In this document: one piece after another, positions 10,500 through 19,690 of the stretch
Layout of the letters: each line of letters begins with the position of its first letter
How positions within the stretch are numbered: position 1 is the stretch's first letter
NCBI GenBank assembly: GCA_023101885.1
Contig: JALPQD010000215.1
Span: forward strand, 1,178,001-1,242,000
Length of the DNA stretch: 64,000 bases
DNA from: Typhlomys cinereus
Taxonomy: Eukaryota; Chordata; Mammalia; Rodentia; Platacanthomyidae
Reading direction: 5' to 3'
The notes under the pieces: generated by a model
Databases searched by the model: none
Told to the model about the DNA's origin: nothing
What the model saw: the letters and a program-made list of their open reading frames with translations, nothing else
Made by a program: the position numbers and the translations under genes

Positions 10500-11570
10500 A
10501 ACCGTAAGAGACCAACTCGGCCAAACGATGCGACTGACAGCTGCTACTGGCCACAGCACGGTGTGGATCAGCGTCCGCTGCACGTGCAGCCGCGAATCCC
10601 CGGGCCGACTTCGGAGCAGAGATGGGGGTCTCCTCCTAGTCGTCCCCTTCGGGGCACTGCCGGCTCTCGTAGTCACGGCCGGACACAGCTGGGCTTGCCG
10701 ATCCCACCCCCAACTCAGAAACTAGACACTGCGGCCACTTGAGGAAGACCACCTTGCCACTCCGCTCTAGCTCGCCCGGCCCACCGGCCTTCACCAAGCG
10801 AGGGTCCTCAGCGCGGGGTCCCCGCCCCGTGTCCTGCATCCAGCGCCCGGTCCGCGGGACCCAAGGCAGACGCCTGCCCCGCCCAGCGCGGGGGCAGCGC
10901 CGGTAGGGGACGTACAGGTCTCTTCCGGGAAGCCCCCGGAGCCGGGCCTAACCCGAGGAGGCTCCAGAGGTCCGCGGCACCCTACGAGACGCGCCGCTCA
11001 CCTGCAAAGGCCTCCGCGGGCCGGATGGCAGCAGATGGCCCGGGCAGGAGCCTGCGAGACTCACGGCGCACGGAGAAACCGGGAAAGGAAGGAGCATGCG
11101 CGCGCAGAGCCGGCGCCGTAAACACGAGCGCCGCTGTCGTAAACGCCCCCACCTCGGGTTCGGGTGGAGACCGTGAGAGCCGTAAAGCGAAGCCGTAACC
11201 GGAAGTCCGTCACGGCTCTTTGCTAAGCGTCCTCAGCCTCTGAGGCGTCTAGACGCGGGACGGGTGATGACGTCAGGCGGTCTCTGGGGTCGCGCAGAGA
11301 GACGGCGGCCACATGTGGGACGTGGCGGCGCTGGGCCAGAGCGAGGCGGGGCGGGGAGCGGCTGTCGGCCGTGCGGTGTCCCACAATGCTTCGCGGCCGC
11401 CTCTGCTCCGCCGCCTCCCACAATGCCCCGCGGCCCCACCGCCCAGTGCCGGGTGCCGAGCGCCTCGGGCTAGTCGTGCTGTTCCTCGGCGGAGGGCTCA
11501 GCCCGAGTTTCTTTGTCCTCCTGGCTCATCGTGGCGGCCACGGAGGCTCAGAGGTGTCAAATGATCTGCG
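10500..11570. promoter_or_regulatory. EIF3D: CpG island promoter of EIF3D
   Basis: The stretch is GC-rich with dense CpG, unlike all flanking sequence, and holds the 5' end of EIF3D. Visible motifs are an ETS-type CCGGAAGT at 11,199-11,206, a full CRE palindrome TGACGTCA at 11,268-11,275, and a GC box (GGGGCGGGG) near 11,348. TCCCACAATGC occurs twice, at 11,379-11,389 and 11,416-11,426, and a CCGTAA-type motif four times between 11,115 and 11,199. Short open frames on the plus strand (for example 11,313-11,564) match nothing I know and are expected by chance in GC-rich DNA. A divergent non-coding transcript is possible but not shown. Confidence 0.85.
11065..11095 (-). other. EIF3D: Probable EIF3D non-coding exon 1 (5' UTR)
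   Basis: The coding exon 2 begins with only three untranslated bases after its acceptor, so at least one upstream 5' UTR exon must exist. In the CpG island the minus strand has a pyrimidine-rich run at about 11,080-11,095, like a 5' TOP start. A strong GTGAGTC donor follows at 11,064-11,058. A second possible donor, CAG then GTGAGC, lies near 11,003. I infer a short exon ending at 11,065, but the start site and the choice of donor need transcript data. Confidence 0.45.
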
Positions 11571-12600
11571 TGGCCCAGGCAGCTAGTTTCGAGGTCGTCT
11601 GCAGGGCTCAGACCCTCTTTTCACGAATTCGATAGACTTTGGGAATCATTAATTTTAAAAAAGTGCAGGTTCCTGATCTCACATCGGACCTCTGTCCAAA
11701 TTGGAGTCCAGCAGTGTGCGTTTGAATTGCAGCTGGTGATTCCGAGGGGGCGTACCCGAGGACTTTACTGCCGTGGGCAATCTTGGGGCCACTCCCGTCA
11801 CTCCTTACAGATCCCTGGGTCCTGGGGAATTAGAAAACACCAAGCAAGGGGCCTCCCTTATTTAGACGCCAGGTCTTTTCTGTCCAGGTGTCTGGAGCGC
11901 CTTGTCAGTTTCCCAGTCTCTTTGATTGAAAAGTACATCTGGTTTTAGACACGTGATGACTCGGCGACTTTGCAGCTGTGTGACCTTCCCAAGTCTTGGG
12001 TCTGTTTCCTTCTCTGATAAACTAGCGATGATAAGGGGAAAATAAATGGATGTGAAAGTCTTACTACTTTCTGAGTCATTAAGGTGGGTATCAATTGGGG
12101 GAATTTTGACTGCTTATTCGTCTGTAAAAACAGTGTTGAGGCACCTTTTCCACAGATTATTTCCAATCGACTTGTCTTCCAGTTTTCTAATTGTTGTTTG
12201 TGGGACCTGAGGACTCCTGTCCCATGCCAAACCTTGTCATTAGACGTTCCTTTTTGTTTTCCCACCACTCACAAGTAGTTAAGTCTACTTTCACATGCAT
12301 GGGCACTGTCCCTCTCTACTACCGCTTCCCCTGCACCTGGATCCACCTACCAGTTCCTTAGCATGGTCAAAGCAATCTGTTCCCAACTTCTAGCAGCTTC
12401 CATGCAAAGTGTGAAAGAGGAGTAGCTTTCAGAGTGGCCTCTTTAATCCCGTGGCTGCTTTTCGGTTTCCCATCCTTCTCTGGCCATCATCGTTGCCAGA
12501 GATTCCCCTCCTCCTCCCTTCTCTCTGCAGACCTTGCCTTTGCTGCTTTTCCACCTGGCCAGTTTGCCTATGGGGGGCTAGTCCTGTCCTCTTATGTCTC
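11571..12600. other. Intergenic, no recognised feature
   Basis: Sequence beyond the CpG island with ordinary base composition; no repeat or gene is recognised. Confidence 0.5.
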
Positions 12601-12607
12601 TACAGGA

Positions 12608-12705
12608 CTTGGCTATTAGCCAGGTGGGGGGCACATGCCTGTGATCCCTGCTACTTGGAGGTTGAGTCAGGAGGATCACAAGGCTAGTCTGGTAGAGTGA
12701 GACCC
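12608..12705 (+). mobile_element. B1 SINE fragment
   Basis: GCCAGGTGGGGGGCACATGC, CTGTGATCCCTGCTACTTGG, AGTCAGGAGGATCACAAGG is the left part of B1 in sense. Confidence 0.75.
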
Positions 12706-12714
12706 TTGGTCAAT

Positions 12715-12915
12715 TTCCCTCTCTCTTCCGTCCTTAGAAGCCGTCAACTGGCTTCTCCTTCCATCCTTTCTCCCCCTCCTCCTCTCCCCTCCCTTTTCCC
12801 CTGCCTGCCTCTCCCGTCTTCTCCCCTCCACTTCCCTCCCCTCCCCTCCCGTCTTTTCCCCTCCTCTTCTGTCTCCTCCTCTCCCCTCCCCTCTCCTTTC
12901 TTTCTTTGCTGGAGC
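12715..12915. repeat. CT-rich (polypyrimidine) tract
   Basis: Plus strand is almost pure C and T (CTCCCCTCCCCTCCC and variants) for 200 bp. Confidence 0.9.
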
Positions 12916-13690
12916 TGTAGAATTTAGCGTCACAAAGCTCTGGGTTCGGGCTCCACCACTGCAAAAACAAAACCAAAGCCAAAAGTAAAGCCTCGACTCT
13001 CTCCAGGAGAGCATTTCTTATCAGCATTCCCAGGAACTGCTGCTCAGGGTGTCTGTACAGACGGGACACTGAGGCTCTCTTCAGGAAACAGCTGTATTCC
13101 ATACTGGTATCGGCTCAGAGGGGATTAAAGACCGAGCCCCTCCTTTACACCTTAGTCCGCAGTACCCCCTGGGCTTCCCACACTTGGATACTGATTGTCA
13201 GGATACTGATTGGTCATGATCTTTTCTTTGGGGGAAGGTCCCTATCACACTGTCTCTCCTCCCACTAGTGCCCCTTCCTCTTTGCTGTTTTACTCATTGT
13301 ACCCCAAGTTCTAGGGCAAAAGCCCTGGCTTTGGCATCTGTAACAGGCTAGGATGGGTCACGCAGAGGAAGAGGAGGGCAGGGCAGACCTCATGACTGAG
13401 CAGTCCTGGTTCAGGTGTGCTCTCCTGTCCCCGGCTTAGCTCAGCTCAGGCCCTGCGGATGGGCCTGGAAAGTCCGTTACTTGAGGGACAAGATGGTTCT
13501 CAGGAGACGCCATGCTGCAGCCTTATCCTCTCGGATAACTGGCCTCCATCCCTGGAACCCAGAGTCACTACAGGTTTAAAACTAGACCTTTGGGTGCCTT
13601 TCGGGGGACCTGAAAGGGGACATATATAAAATACTACTGTTACTCTTTGTCCCTTCAGCCTGGAGGGTCCCTGGTTTCTAGATGACCTCC
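12916..13690. other. Intergenic, no recognised feature
   Basis: Unique-looking sequence; a 30-bp near repeat (TACTGATTG twice at 13,188-13,212) is the only local structure seen. Confidence 0.5.
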
Positions 13691-13837
13691 TGAGCATTTG
13701 GCATTTGTGTGTGTGTGTACGCACACGTGCGTGCATGTAGAAGTTAATGAAACATGCGACATGAAGGACATGTCCAGACAGACCCCTGCAAGTTCGAGTG
13801 GGGAGTCAGTATTCTTTAGCAAAAGCTGCTGCTTATT

Positions 13838-13998
13838 CTACTTTTTTTACATTTATGTATTGTGTGTGCATGGTGTGTCGGGGGATAATTTGTGGGAGTT
13901 GGTTCTCTAAGTCAAGCAGTGAGCTCTGGGAATTGAACTTAGGTCACCAGGCTTGGCAGCAAGTGCCTTTACCCTCTGAGCCATCTCGCTGGCTCTGT
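13838..13998 (-). mobile_element. B3 SINE
   Basis: Reverse-complement B3 features: ATTTATGTATTGTGTGTGCA, GGAGTTGGTTCTCT, CAGGCTTGGCAGCAAGTGCC, CTGAGCCATCTCGCTGGC. Confidence 0.8.
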
Positions 13999-14171
13999 AA
14001 AAGTTTCTAAGTGTCTCCGAAATATAGTTTGTTTTTTGCCTTTGCTCTCCTTTTAGAATATACCTCCTTCTCCCACATGTATTATTAGGGATTGAGTCAA
14101 GAGTCTTTCAAAAGCCAGGCAATTCTCTTATTAAACTATGCCCCAGATGTATGTATGTGTTTATTTATTTT

Positions 14172-14173
14172 CA

Positions 14174-14234
<61 letters not shown>

Positions 14235-14456
14235 GGTGGGGGGCACTGCGTGTCCCTGTGGAAGATCAAGGGTAACCCCGGGAACCATCCTGGATTGCTT
14301 CTACCTCCTTTGTACTTTTCCTTGGGATTTCTCAGGCTCTGCTGACCGGAGTTCAGAGGTGCGGGCCAGCGCTGTTTTCATCTGGTGTTTTTACGTGGAA
14401 CCTGGGATCTGAACTCAGGACCTTCTGTTTGTGAGGATAGCCATCTCTCCAGCCCC
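14172..14456 (-). mobile_element. B2-like SINE, type B
   Basis: A (GT)n tail (14,178-14,229) is followed by GGGCACTGCGTGTCCCTGTG, CATCCTGGATTGCTTCTACC, GGACCTTCTGTTTGTGAGG and CCATCTCTCCAGCCCC, read here as the reverse complement of the element. Confidence 0.9.
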
Positions 14457-14484
14457 CTAGATGTCCTGAAAAACTTATTTTGTG

Positions 14485-14620
14485 ACAGAGTCAGTTGCCT
14501 ACCCTAGTCTCACACTTACCATTCAACTCAGGCGACGACCTTGAACTCCTCCTGCTCCTCTGCCTTCTGCCTCCTGAGTAGCTGGAATTACAGCGTGAGC
14601 AACCCCAACCAGCTCAGGGT
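14485..14620 (-). mobile_element. B1 SINE, old copy
   Basis: CGACCTTGAACTCCTCCTGC and CCTCCTGAGTAGCTGGAATT then ACAGCGTGAGCAACC match the B1 reverse complement. Confidence 0.7.
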
Positions 14621-14667
14621 GCCAACCTAAGGGCAGAGGCTGCGTCTGTCTTACTAGATCTGTGCCA

Positions 14668-14812
14668 CAGCCAGGCCTGTTGGCCTGTGACTGTAAGCCA
14701 GCACTCAGGAGGCAGGCGGGAGGCTTGGAAGCCCAAGGCCATCCTCAGCTGCTTAGTGAATCAGAGGCCAGCTGGAGCTACCAGAGAGACTGTCTCAAAA
14801 GTAAAGCGGCCC
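14668..14812 (+). mobile_element. B1-like SINE, old copy
   Basis: GCCAGCACTCAGGAGGCAGG and GAGACTGTCTCAAAAGTAAA are B1 landmarks in sense. Confidence 0.6.
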
Positions 14813-14944
14813 GCAAGCTCACCTGTGCCTGGTGAATGTGCTGAGTTGGAGAGGCATAGGCCTTTCTAAGAAGTATGGTAGGTGCACTGAGCATATTGCC
14901 CGGGCTCATGAATAGGCGTGGAGTGAATGTCGAGGGATTGAGAC

Positions 14945-15120
14945 CGAGGGAAGCCACACTCAATGGTGCACGTGTGTCATCCCCACACTTGGGAGTCTGG
15001 GCAAGAGGCTCACTGTCAGTTTGAAGTCACCTTGGACAACCAAGTAAATTCAAGGCCAGCCTGGCTACCTAACAAGACCCTGGCTTAAAAAGCAAAAAAC
15101 GAAAAACAAAAAAACCCAAC
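14945..15120 (+). mobile_element. B1 SINE with A-rich tail
   Basis: GGTGCACGTGTGTCATCCCC, AAGGCCAGCCTGGCTACCTA, AGACCCTGGCTTAAAAAGC and an A-rich tail (15,090-15,118) show a B1 with an internal insertion. Confidence 0.65.
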
Positions 15121-15404
15121 AGATATTAGCAAGTGCTCTAAGATATAAGGGCGAATATTTTTGCTGAGCTGCTGGACCATGTCTTGTCTTGGTTTTTTTT
15201 TTTTTGTCCTTTGGTCCCACAGACCATCTGCCGCAGCCTCTCTCTCATGTCAGAGTTTATTCATCTTTCCCCTGGTTCAGCCTAAAACTCGCCACATAAC
15301 TTGTTCTAGTGTCCCCACCTCCTTGCCCAGACTTTTATTCTGGGGTGTACCCAAGGCCTTCAGAGTCTGCTTTTAGAAATGGGAAATTAAAAAAAACCCT
15401 TTAC

Positions 15405-15612
15405 CTGCTTGGCTGGGGTGTTGCCCAGTAACGCACGTGTCTAGGGTGCACGGAGCCTGGGGTCCATCCTGGCACCACATAAATTGGGCATGGCAGTGCA
15501 TGCCTCCAATCCCCTCACTCAGGAGGGGGTGGAGCAGCGGATCAGAAGGCCGGGATCATCCTTGGCTATAAACCAAGTTTGAGGCAAGCCTGGGCTACAG
15601 GAGACCCTGTGT
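15405..15612 (+). mobile_element. B4 SINE (ID head joined to B1)
   Basis: An ID-like head (GGCTGGGGTGTTGCCCAGTA, then GGGGTCCATCCTGGCACCAC) runs into a B1-like body (GGGCATGGCAGTGCATGCCT, CTCACTCAGGAGG, AAGCCTGGGCTACAGGAGA). Confidence 0.75.
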
Positions 15613-15858
15613 ACAAACAATCATTTTTTATATTCTTGTCAGAAAAAAGAGAGTTGGGAGCAGGACCTTTTTCTAAAAGTTTTCCAAGATTAGGTGAGAT
15701 TGGGTGGTATGGACCAAAGAACTTTCAGTGTCTGGCTGGTTTGGGGGAGACACGGTCTCCTGGGGTGAACGAATGCTCTTCACTGCTCACAGTGGCTGAG
15801 GTCAGCACAGCCATATGTGTGACTCTGCTTCACGTGGGCCTCATGACTGCGATATTTT

Positions 15859-16129
15859 CTTTTTCTTTTTCTTTTTTTATTCAATTGTGTGCGTGTATGT
15901 GTGTGTGCGTGTATGCGTGTGTAGAACCACGGACGAATTCGGGAACCACCATGGACTGCCTCCTCCTTGTTTACTCTGTCCCGGGATTCACAGGCTCCGC
16001 CCTACCAGGACCAGAAGCTCAGGCCGCCCTTGCTTCCGCTTGGAGTCTCTACTTGGGGTCTAGGATCTGAACTCAGGACCTTCCGCCTGCAAGGCAGAGG
16101 CTTAACCCCTGAGCCACCTCTCCAGCCCC
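15859..16129 (-). mobile_element. B2-like SINE, type A, young copy with TSD
   Basis: Body landmarks are GAACCACGGACGAATTCGGG and CCACCATGGACTGCCTCCTC. The head reverse complement is GCTTAACCCCTGAGCCACCT then CTCCAGCCCC. A perfect 14-bp duplication, GACTGCGATATTTT, flanks it at 15,845-15,858 and 16,130-16,143. The tRNA-like head keeps A- and B-box-like motifs. Confidence 0.93.
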
Positions 16130-16144
16130 GACTGCGATATTTTA

Positions 16145-16225
16145 ATACTGATTTTACGGATGGTCAGACAAGGCTCAGAAAGGCGAGTCAACTATCCCAA
16201 GGTCACACAGGTATCTCGAGACAGA
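16145..16225 (+). mobile_element. MIR fragment
   Basis: TTTTACGGATGGTCAGACAA, GGCTCAGAAAGGCGAGTCAA and AAGGTCACACAGGTA follow the MIR core pattern. Confidence 0.65.
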
Positions 16226-16283
16226 TGCCAGATGCTAGCTACACTAACTCTGTCAGATGACTAGCGCTGGGAGCAGGCAGATC

Positions 16284-16894
16284 CTCCCTGGTGGAGTGCT
16301 CCCTGTCTGGAGTGCTCCCTGTCTGGAGTGCTCCCTGTCTGGAGTGCTCCCTGGTGGAGTGCTCCCTGTTTGGGGAGCTCCCTGGTGGAGTGCTCCCTGT
16401 CTGGAGTGCTCCCTGTCTGGAGTGCTCCCTGTCTGGAGTGCTCCCTGTCTGGAGTGCTCCCTGGTGGAGTGCTCCCTGTCTGGAGTGCTCCCTGTCTGGA
16501 GTGCTCCCTGGTGGAGTGCTCCCTGTTTAGGGAGCTCCCTGGTGGAGTGCTCCCTGTCTGGAGTGCTCCCTGTCTGGAGTGCTCCCTGGTGGAGTGCTCC
16601 CTGTTTGGGGAGCTCCCTGGTGGAGTGCTCCCTGTCTGGAGTGCTCCCTGTCTGGAGTGCTCCCTGTCTGGAGTGCTCCCTGTCTGGAGTGCTCCCTGGT
16701 GGAGTGCTCCCTGTCTGGAGTGCTCCCTGGTGGAGTGCTCCCTGTCTGGAGTGCTCCCTGGTGGAGTGCTCCCTGTCTGGAGTGCTCCCTGTCTGGAGTG
16801 CTCCCTGTTTGGGGAGCTCCCTGGTGGGGTGCTCCCTGGTGGAGTGCTCTGTGTTTTGAGTGCTCCCTGTTTGGAGTGCTCCCTGTGTTGCAAG
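16284..16894. repeat. 39-unit minisatellite, 15/16-bp units
   Basis: Three unit types are tandem without spacers. A is CTCCCTGTCTGGAGTG (16 bp), B is CTCCCTGGTGGAGTG (15 bp) and C is CTCCCTGTTTGGGGAG (16 bp). Reading them in order gives B A A A B C B A A A A B A A B C B A A B C B A A A A B A B A B A A C B B, then three decayed units. The blocks B C B A recur, so the array has grown by block duplication. Long open frames on both strands through the array are repeat artefacts. Confidence 0.97.
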
Positions 16895-17232
16895 AGGGCG
16901 CCTGGGGTGAGGCTGGCAGTACGAGGGACGATGTCTTCCAAGTGACACTTGATGGATAGCTGGAAATGAGAAATAAAACGTGACCCCCCACTCCTTTGCC
17001 TTCCCCCTTTTTGTCTCCCCCTGCTGGTCTTCTTGACCTTCCTAGAGACGATAATTCACATATCTCCAGCAGCACGAGGAGCACCCCAAGGGGTGACTTC
17101 CTAGGTGCTGGGGCGGTGCCACATAGAGTCTGTAAGGACTTGTTAATTGACTGACAGGAAGGACAGGAGTCGGTGGAGGGGCTGCAGCATCCCGCTTGGT
17201 CTCCTCTGTGCAGCGGGTCCTGCGTCTTCTTT
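16895..17232. other. Intergenic, no recognised feature
   Basis: Unique-looking sequence between the minisatellite and the next SINE. Confidence 0.5.
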
Positions 17233-17247
17233 AAAATTTCATTTTTT

Positions 17248-17279
17248 TATTATTATTTATTCAATTGTGCGTGCGTGCA

Positions 17280-17327
<48 letters not shown>

Positions 17328-17537
17328 ACCATGGACGAATTCGGGAACCACCATGGACCACCTCCACCTCCTCCTTGTTTACTCTGCCCCGGGATTCACA
17401 GGCTCCGCCCTACCAGGACCAGAAACACAGGCCGCCCCTGCTTCCGCCCAGCGTCTCTACTTGGAGTCTAGGATCCGAACTCAGGACCTTCTGCCTGCAA
17501 GGCAGAGGCTTAACCCTTGAGCCACCTCTCCAGCCCC
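17248..17537 (-). mobile_element. B2-like SINE, type A, young copy with TSD
   Basis: GAACCATGGACGAATTCGGG, GGATTCACAGGCTCCGCCCT and GGCAGAGGCTTAACCCTTGA are present. The (GT)n tail is at 17,285-17,324. A perfect duplication AAAATTTCATTTTTT flanks it at 17,233-17,247 and 17,538-17,552. Confidence 0.93.
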
Positions 17538-17544
17538 AAAATTT

Positions 17545-17715
17545 CATTTTTTAATGCTGTGTGAATGATGTGCATTGGGCACACAGGCAGGTCAAAGGAC
17601 AATTTGTGGAGTCCGTTCTCTGCCTTTACCTTTACTTGGGTTCTGGGCCTCAAACTCAGACCATCTGGCTTGTGTAGCAAACGCCTTCACCTGCGGAGCC
17701 AGCTCACCAGCCCAA
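17545..17715 (-). mobile_element. B3 SINE
   Basis: GTCAAAGGACAATTTGTGGA, TTGGGTTCTGGGCCTCAAAC and CCTGCGGAGCCAGCTCACCA match B3 in reverse complement. The type A SINE above inserted at its 3' tail. Confidence 0.75.
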
Positions 17716-17941
17716 AGATCCCGTGTGTTTAATGCCGGGCAGAAAGCATTCTTCTTTTCAAAGAGTTCCCATGTAGGTGGACGTGAACACTTGCCGGGCC
17801 CTCCATGCATATCCCCGTGTGCTGCATCTGGACACAGAGGCCCATGTGAGCTGCACTGCCCTGTCTTGATAAGGGATTTGTCCAGACAAGAAAGGGGCAT
17901 TTTCTAACAGAGACCTCTAGTCACTTAGAAAAGAGGTGTTT

Positions 17942-18175
17942 CTGAGTGCTGGCTGTCCTCCAGGCACGGTGCTCAGTGCTAAGTAGATTTCCAAGTGCTG
18001 ACCGTCCTCCAGGCACGGTGCTCAGTGCTAAGTAGATTTCCAAGTGCTGACCGTCCTCCAGGCACGGTGCTCAGTGCTAAGTAGATTTCCAAGTGCTGAC
18101 TGTCCTCCAGGCACGGTGCTCAGTGCTAAGTAGCATTTCCGAATGCTTACTTTCAGGCATGGTGCTCAGTGCTTT
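17942..18175. repeat. 49-bp tandem repeat, about 4.7 copies
   Basis: Units start at 17,942, 17,991, 18,040 and 18,089, with a decayed fifth at 18,139. Shared core: CCTCCAGGCACGGTGCTCAG then TGCTAAGTAG. The copies differ by only a few bases. Confidence 0.93.
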
Positions 18176-18435
18176 TTCTGATTTTTTGTTTTTCTCTGAA
18201 AGTTCTTGCGATGGGCGATGTTGCTCAGGGCAGTAGGGTCCGCGACCCCCAGAGCAGGCAGCAGAAGCAGATTACACAGCAGTTTTGTGTACACAGACAC
18301 TCCCCTACCTTGCAGTGTGGTGGAGAAGCCGCCACCAGGGAAGGTGCCCCTGTCCCTCACACACTCAGACTCTCCTTCCCTTGTGTCCCCAGCAGTTCTA
18401 GATGGTCATCCTTTGTAGTCTTTTCCTCAGGGGTT

Positions 18436-18533
18436 GCAATCTGGTGGAAAGGGCTGGCCTTGAACTTATGATCCTCCTGCTTCAGTCGCCCAAGTAGTAG
18501 AAAGGCAGACGCAAGCCACCATGCCAAGTCTTG
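18436..18533 (-). mobile_element. B1 SINE fragment
   Basis: CTGGCCTTGAACTTATGATC, CTCCTGCTTCAGTCGCCCAA and CCACCATGCCAAG match B1 reverse complement. Confidence 0.75.
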
Positions 18534-18554
18534 GCTTTATTTATCTATTTATTT

Positions 18555-18754
18555 GAGAGCGTGTGTGCGTGTGTATATATATATCTGAGGGCACTGTGTG
18601 TCCTTGTGGAGGACCAAGGGTGATTTCAGGAATCATCCTGGATGGCTTCTATCTCCTTTTTGCTTCACTCTGGGATTTCCCAGGCTTCGCCCACCAGAGT
18701 TGGAAGTGCAGGCTGCTGCCATTTTCCCACCTGGTGTTTTATTTTATTTATTTA

Positions 18755-18806
<52 letters not shown>

Positions 18807-19112
18807 CAGAGGGCACTGTGTATCTCTGTGGAGCACTAAGGGTGACTTCGGAAATCATCCTGGATTGCTGTACTTCTCACTTGCTTCTTCTGGGATTTCC
18901 CAGGCTCTGCCCATCAGGGCGGGAAATGCAGGCTGCTGCCATTTCCATCTGGTGTTTTTATGTGGGACCTGGGAATCTAAACTCAGGACCTTTTGCTTGC
19001 AATGCAGAATCTTAACCCCTGAGCCATTTCTCCAGCTCCTGTCTGGCGTTTTTTGGTGGGATCTGGGATCTGAACTGAAGACATTCTGCTTGTGAAGCAG
19101 AGTCTCAACAGA
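18555..19112 (-). mobile_element. B2-like SINE type B, split by a nested type B copy
   Basis: The outer copy runs 18,555-18,740 (CACTGTGTGTCCTTGTGGAG to CCACCTGGTGTTTT) and resumes at 19,039-19,112 (TGTCTGGCGTTTTTTGGTGG to GAAGCAGAGTCTCAACA). The inner copy is 18,741-19,038, with its own (GT)n tail and head. The joint repeats the CTGG-GTTTT motif on both sides, as a decayed target-site duplication would. Confidence 0.85.
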
Positions 19113-19460
19113 GTCTTGGTTTTAAAAAAAATTAAGTAGTGTATGTTCATGGTATAAAGTAATGTCTATTTCTGCACATGCGTACAGTGTACTTAGGTGG
19201 TAGTTACCCTACTGCGCTCCCCACCCTCCTCTCCTTTCGCTTCCCCTCCTCACAAAAGGAGTTCAAGAAATCAGTGCACATTTTCTCTAATAGAAGAAAG
19301 GCCTAGAAGGCAGTAATATTTGGTGTCTCGTGTATTTCCACCATTTTAGATTTTTAAAGGGGGAACAGCTTGGTTAAATGAAGGGTGACCTTGTAATTTG
19401 CCACCCGAATTGGGGCTTGTGGAGGAGAGAATAGGCTTTCTATGAACTGTGCCAGACGAA
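19113..19460. other. Intergenic, no recognised feature
   Basis: Possibly an old repeat; nothing I can name. Confidence 0.4.
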
Positions 19461-19463
19461 AGG

Positions 19464-19690
19464 TCTCAACCGGGGCCAGCTAGATGGCTCAGTGGGTAAA
19501 GGACCTGCATGCAAGCCTGGCGACCTGGGTTTGATCCCTGGAGGAGCCATGTGATGGGGGGAAGACAGCCGATTTCCAAAAGCTGTCCTGGCCGTCATGG
19601 ACACACTGCGCACATGCATGCCTATGTCCTCCCTCCCTCCTTCCCTCCCTCCCTCCCTCCCTCCCAAATAAAATTTAAAACAAAGAAAAA
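19464..19690 (+). mobile_element. B3 SINE with CCTT/CCCT microsatellite
   Basis: GCTAGATGGCTCAGTGGGTA, GACCTGGGTTTGATCCCTGG and AAGCTGTCCTGGCCGTCATG follow B3 in sense. A (CCCT)n run at 19,628-19,664 precedes the A-rich end. Confidence 0.75.

Larger units (their letters stand above)
1..11095 (-). other. EIF3D: EIF3D gene (5' part; exons 1-12)
   Basis: This is the gene for eukaryotic translation initiation factor 3 subunit d. Eleven coding exons read on the minus strand join in phase to give residues 1-402 of a family protein of about 548 residues. Each junction has GT donor and AG acceptor bases, and exon lengths of 123, 46, 137, 86, 73, 113, 133, 148, 131, 86 and 130 nt keep the frame. The remaining C-terminal part (about 146 residues, including the acidic tail) is not found in 1-1352, so it lies beyond the left edge. 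eIF3d sits at the periphery of the eIF3 complex on the 40S subunit. Published work gives it a cap-binding activity used for selected mRNAs such as JUN. The gene starts in a CpG island, as expected for a housekeeping gene. The neighbour CACNG2 lies upstream on the same strand, as in human and mouse. Confidence 0.97.

Noticed and set aside
11264..11586. Small plus-strand frames in the CpG island as a second gene
   Set aside because: They are Arg/Pro/Ala-rich in several frames at once, as expected from GC-rich DNA. No known protein is recognised.
16284..16894. CRISPR-like or protein-repeat array
   Set aside because: Units are directly tandem with no unique spacers. This is a minisatellite in a mammalian genome.
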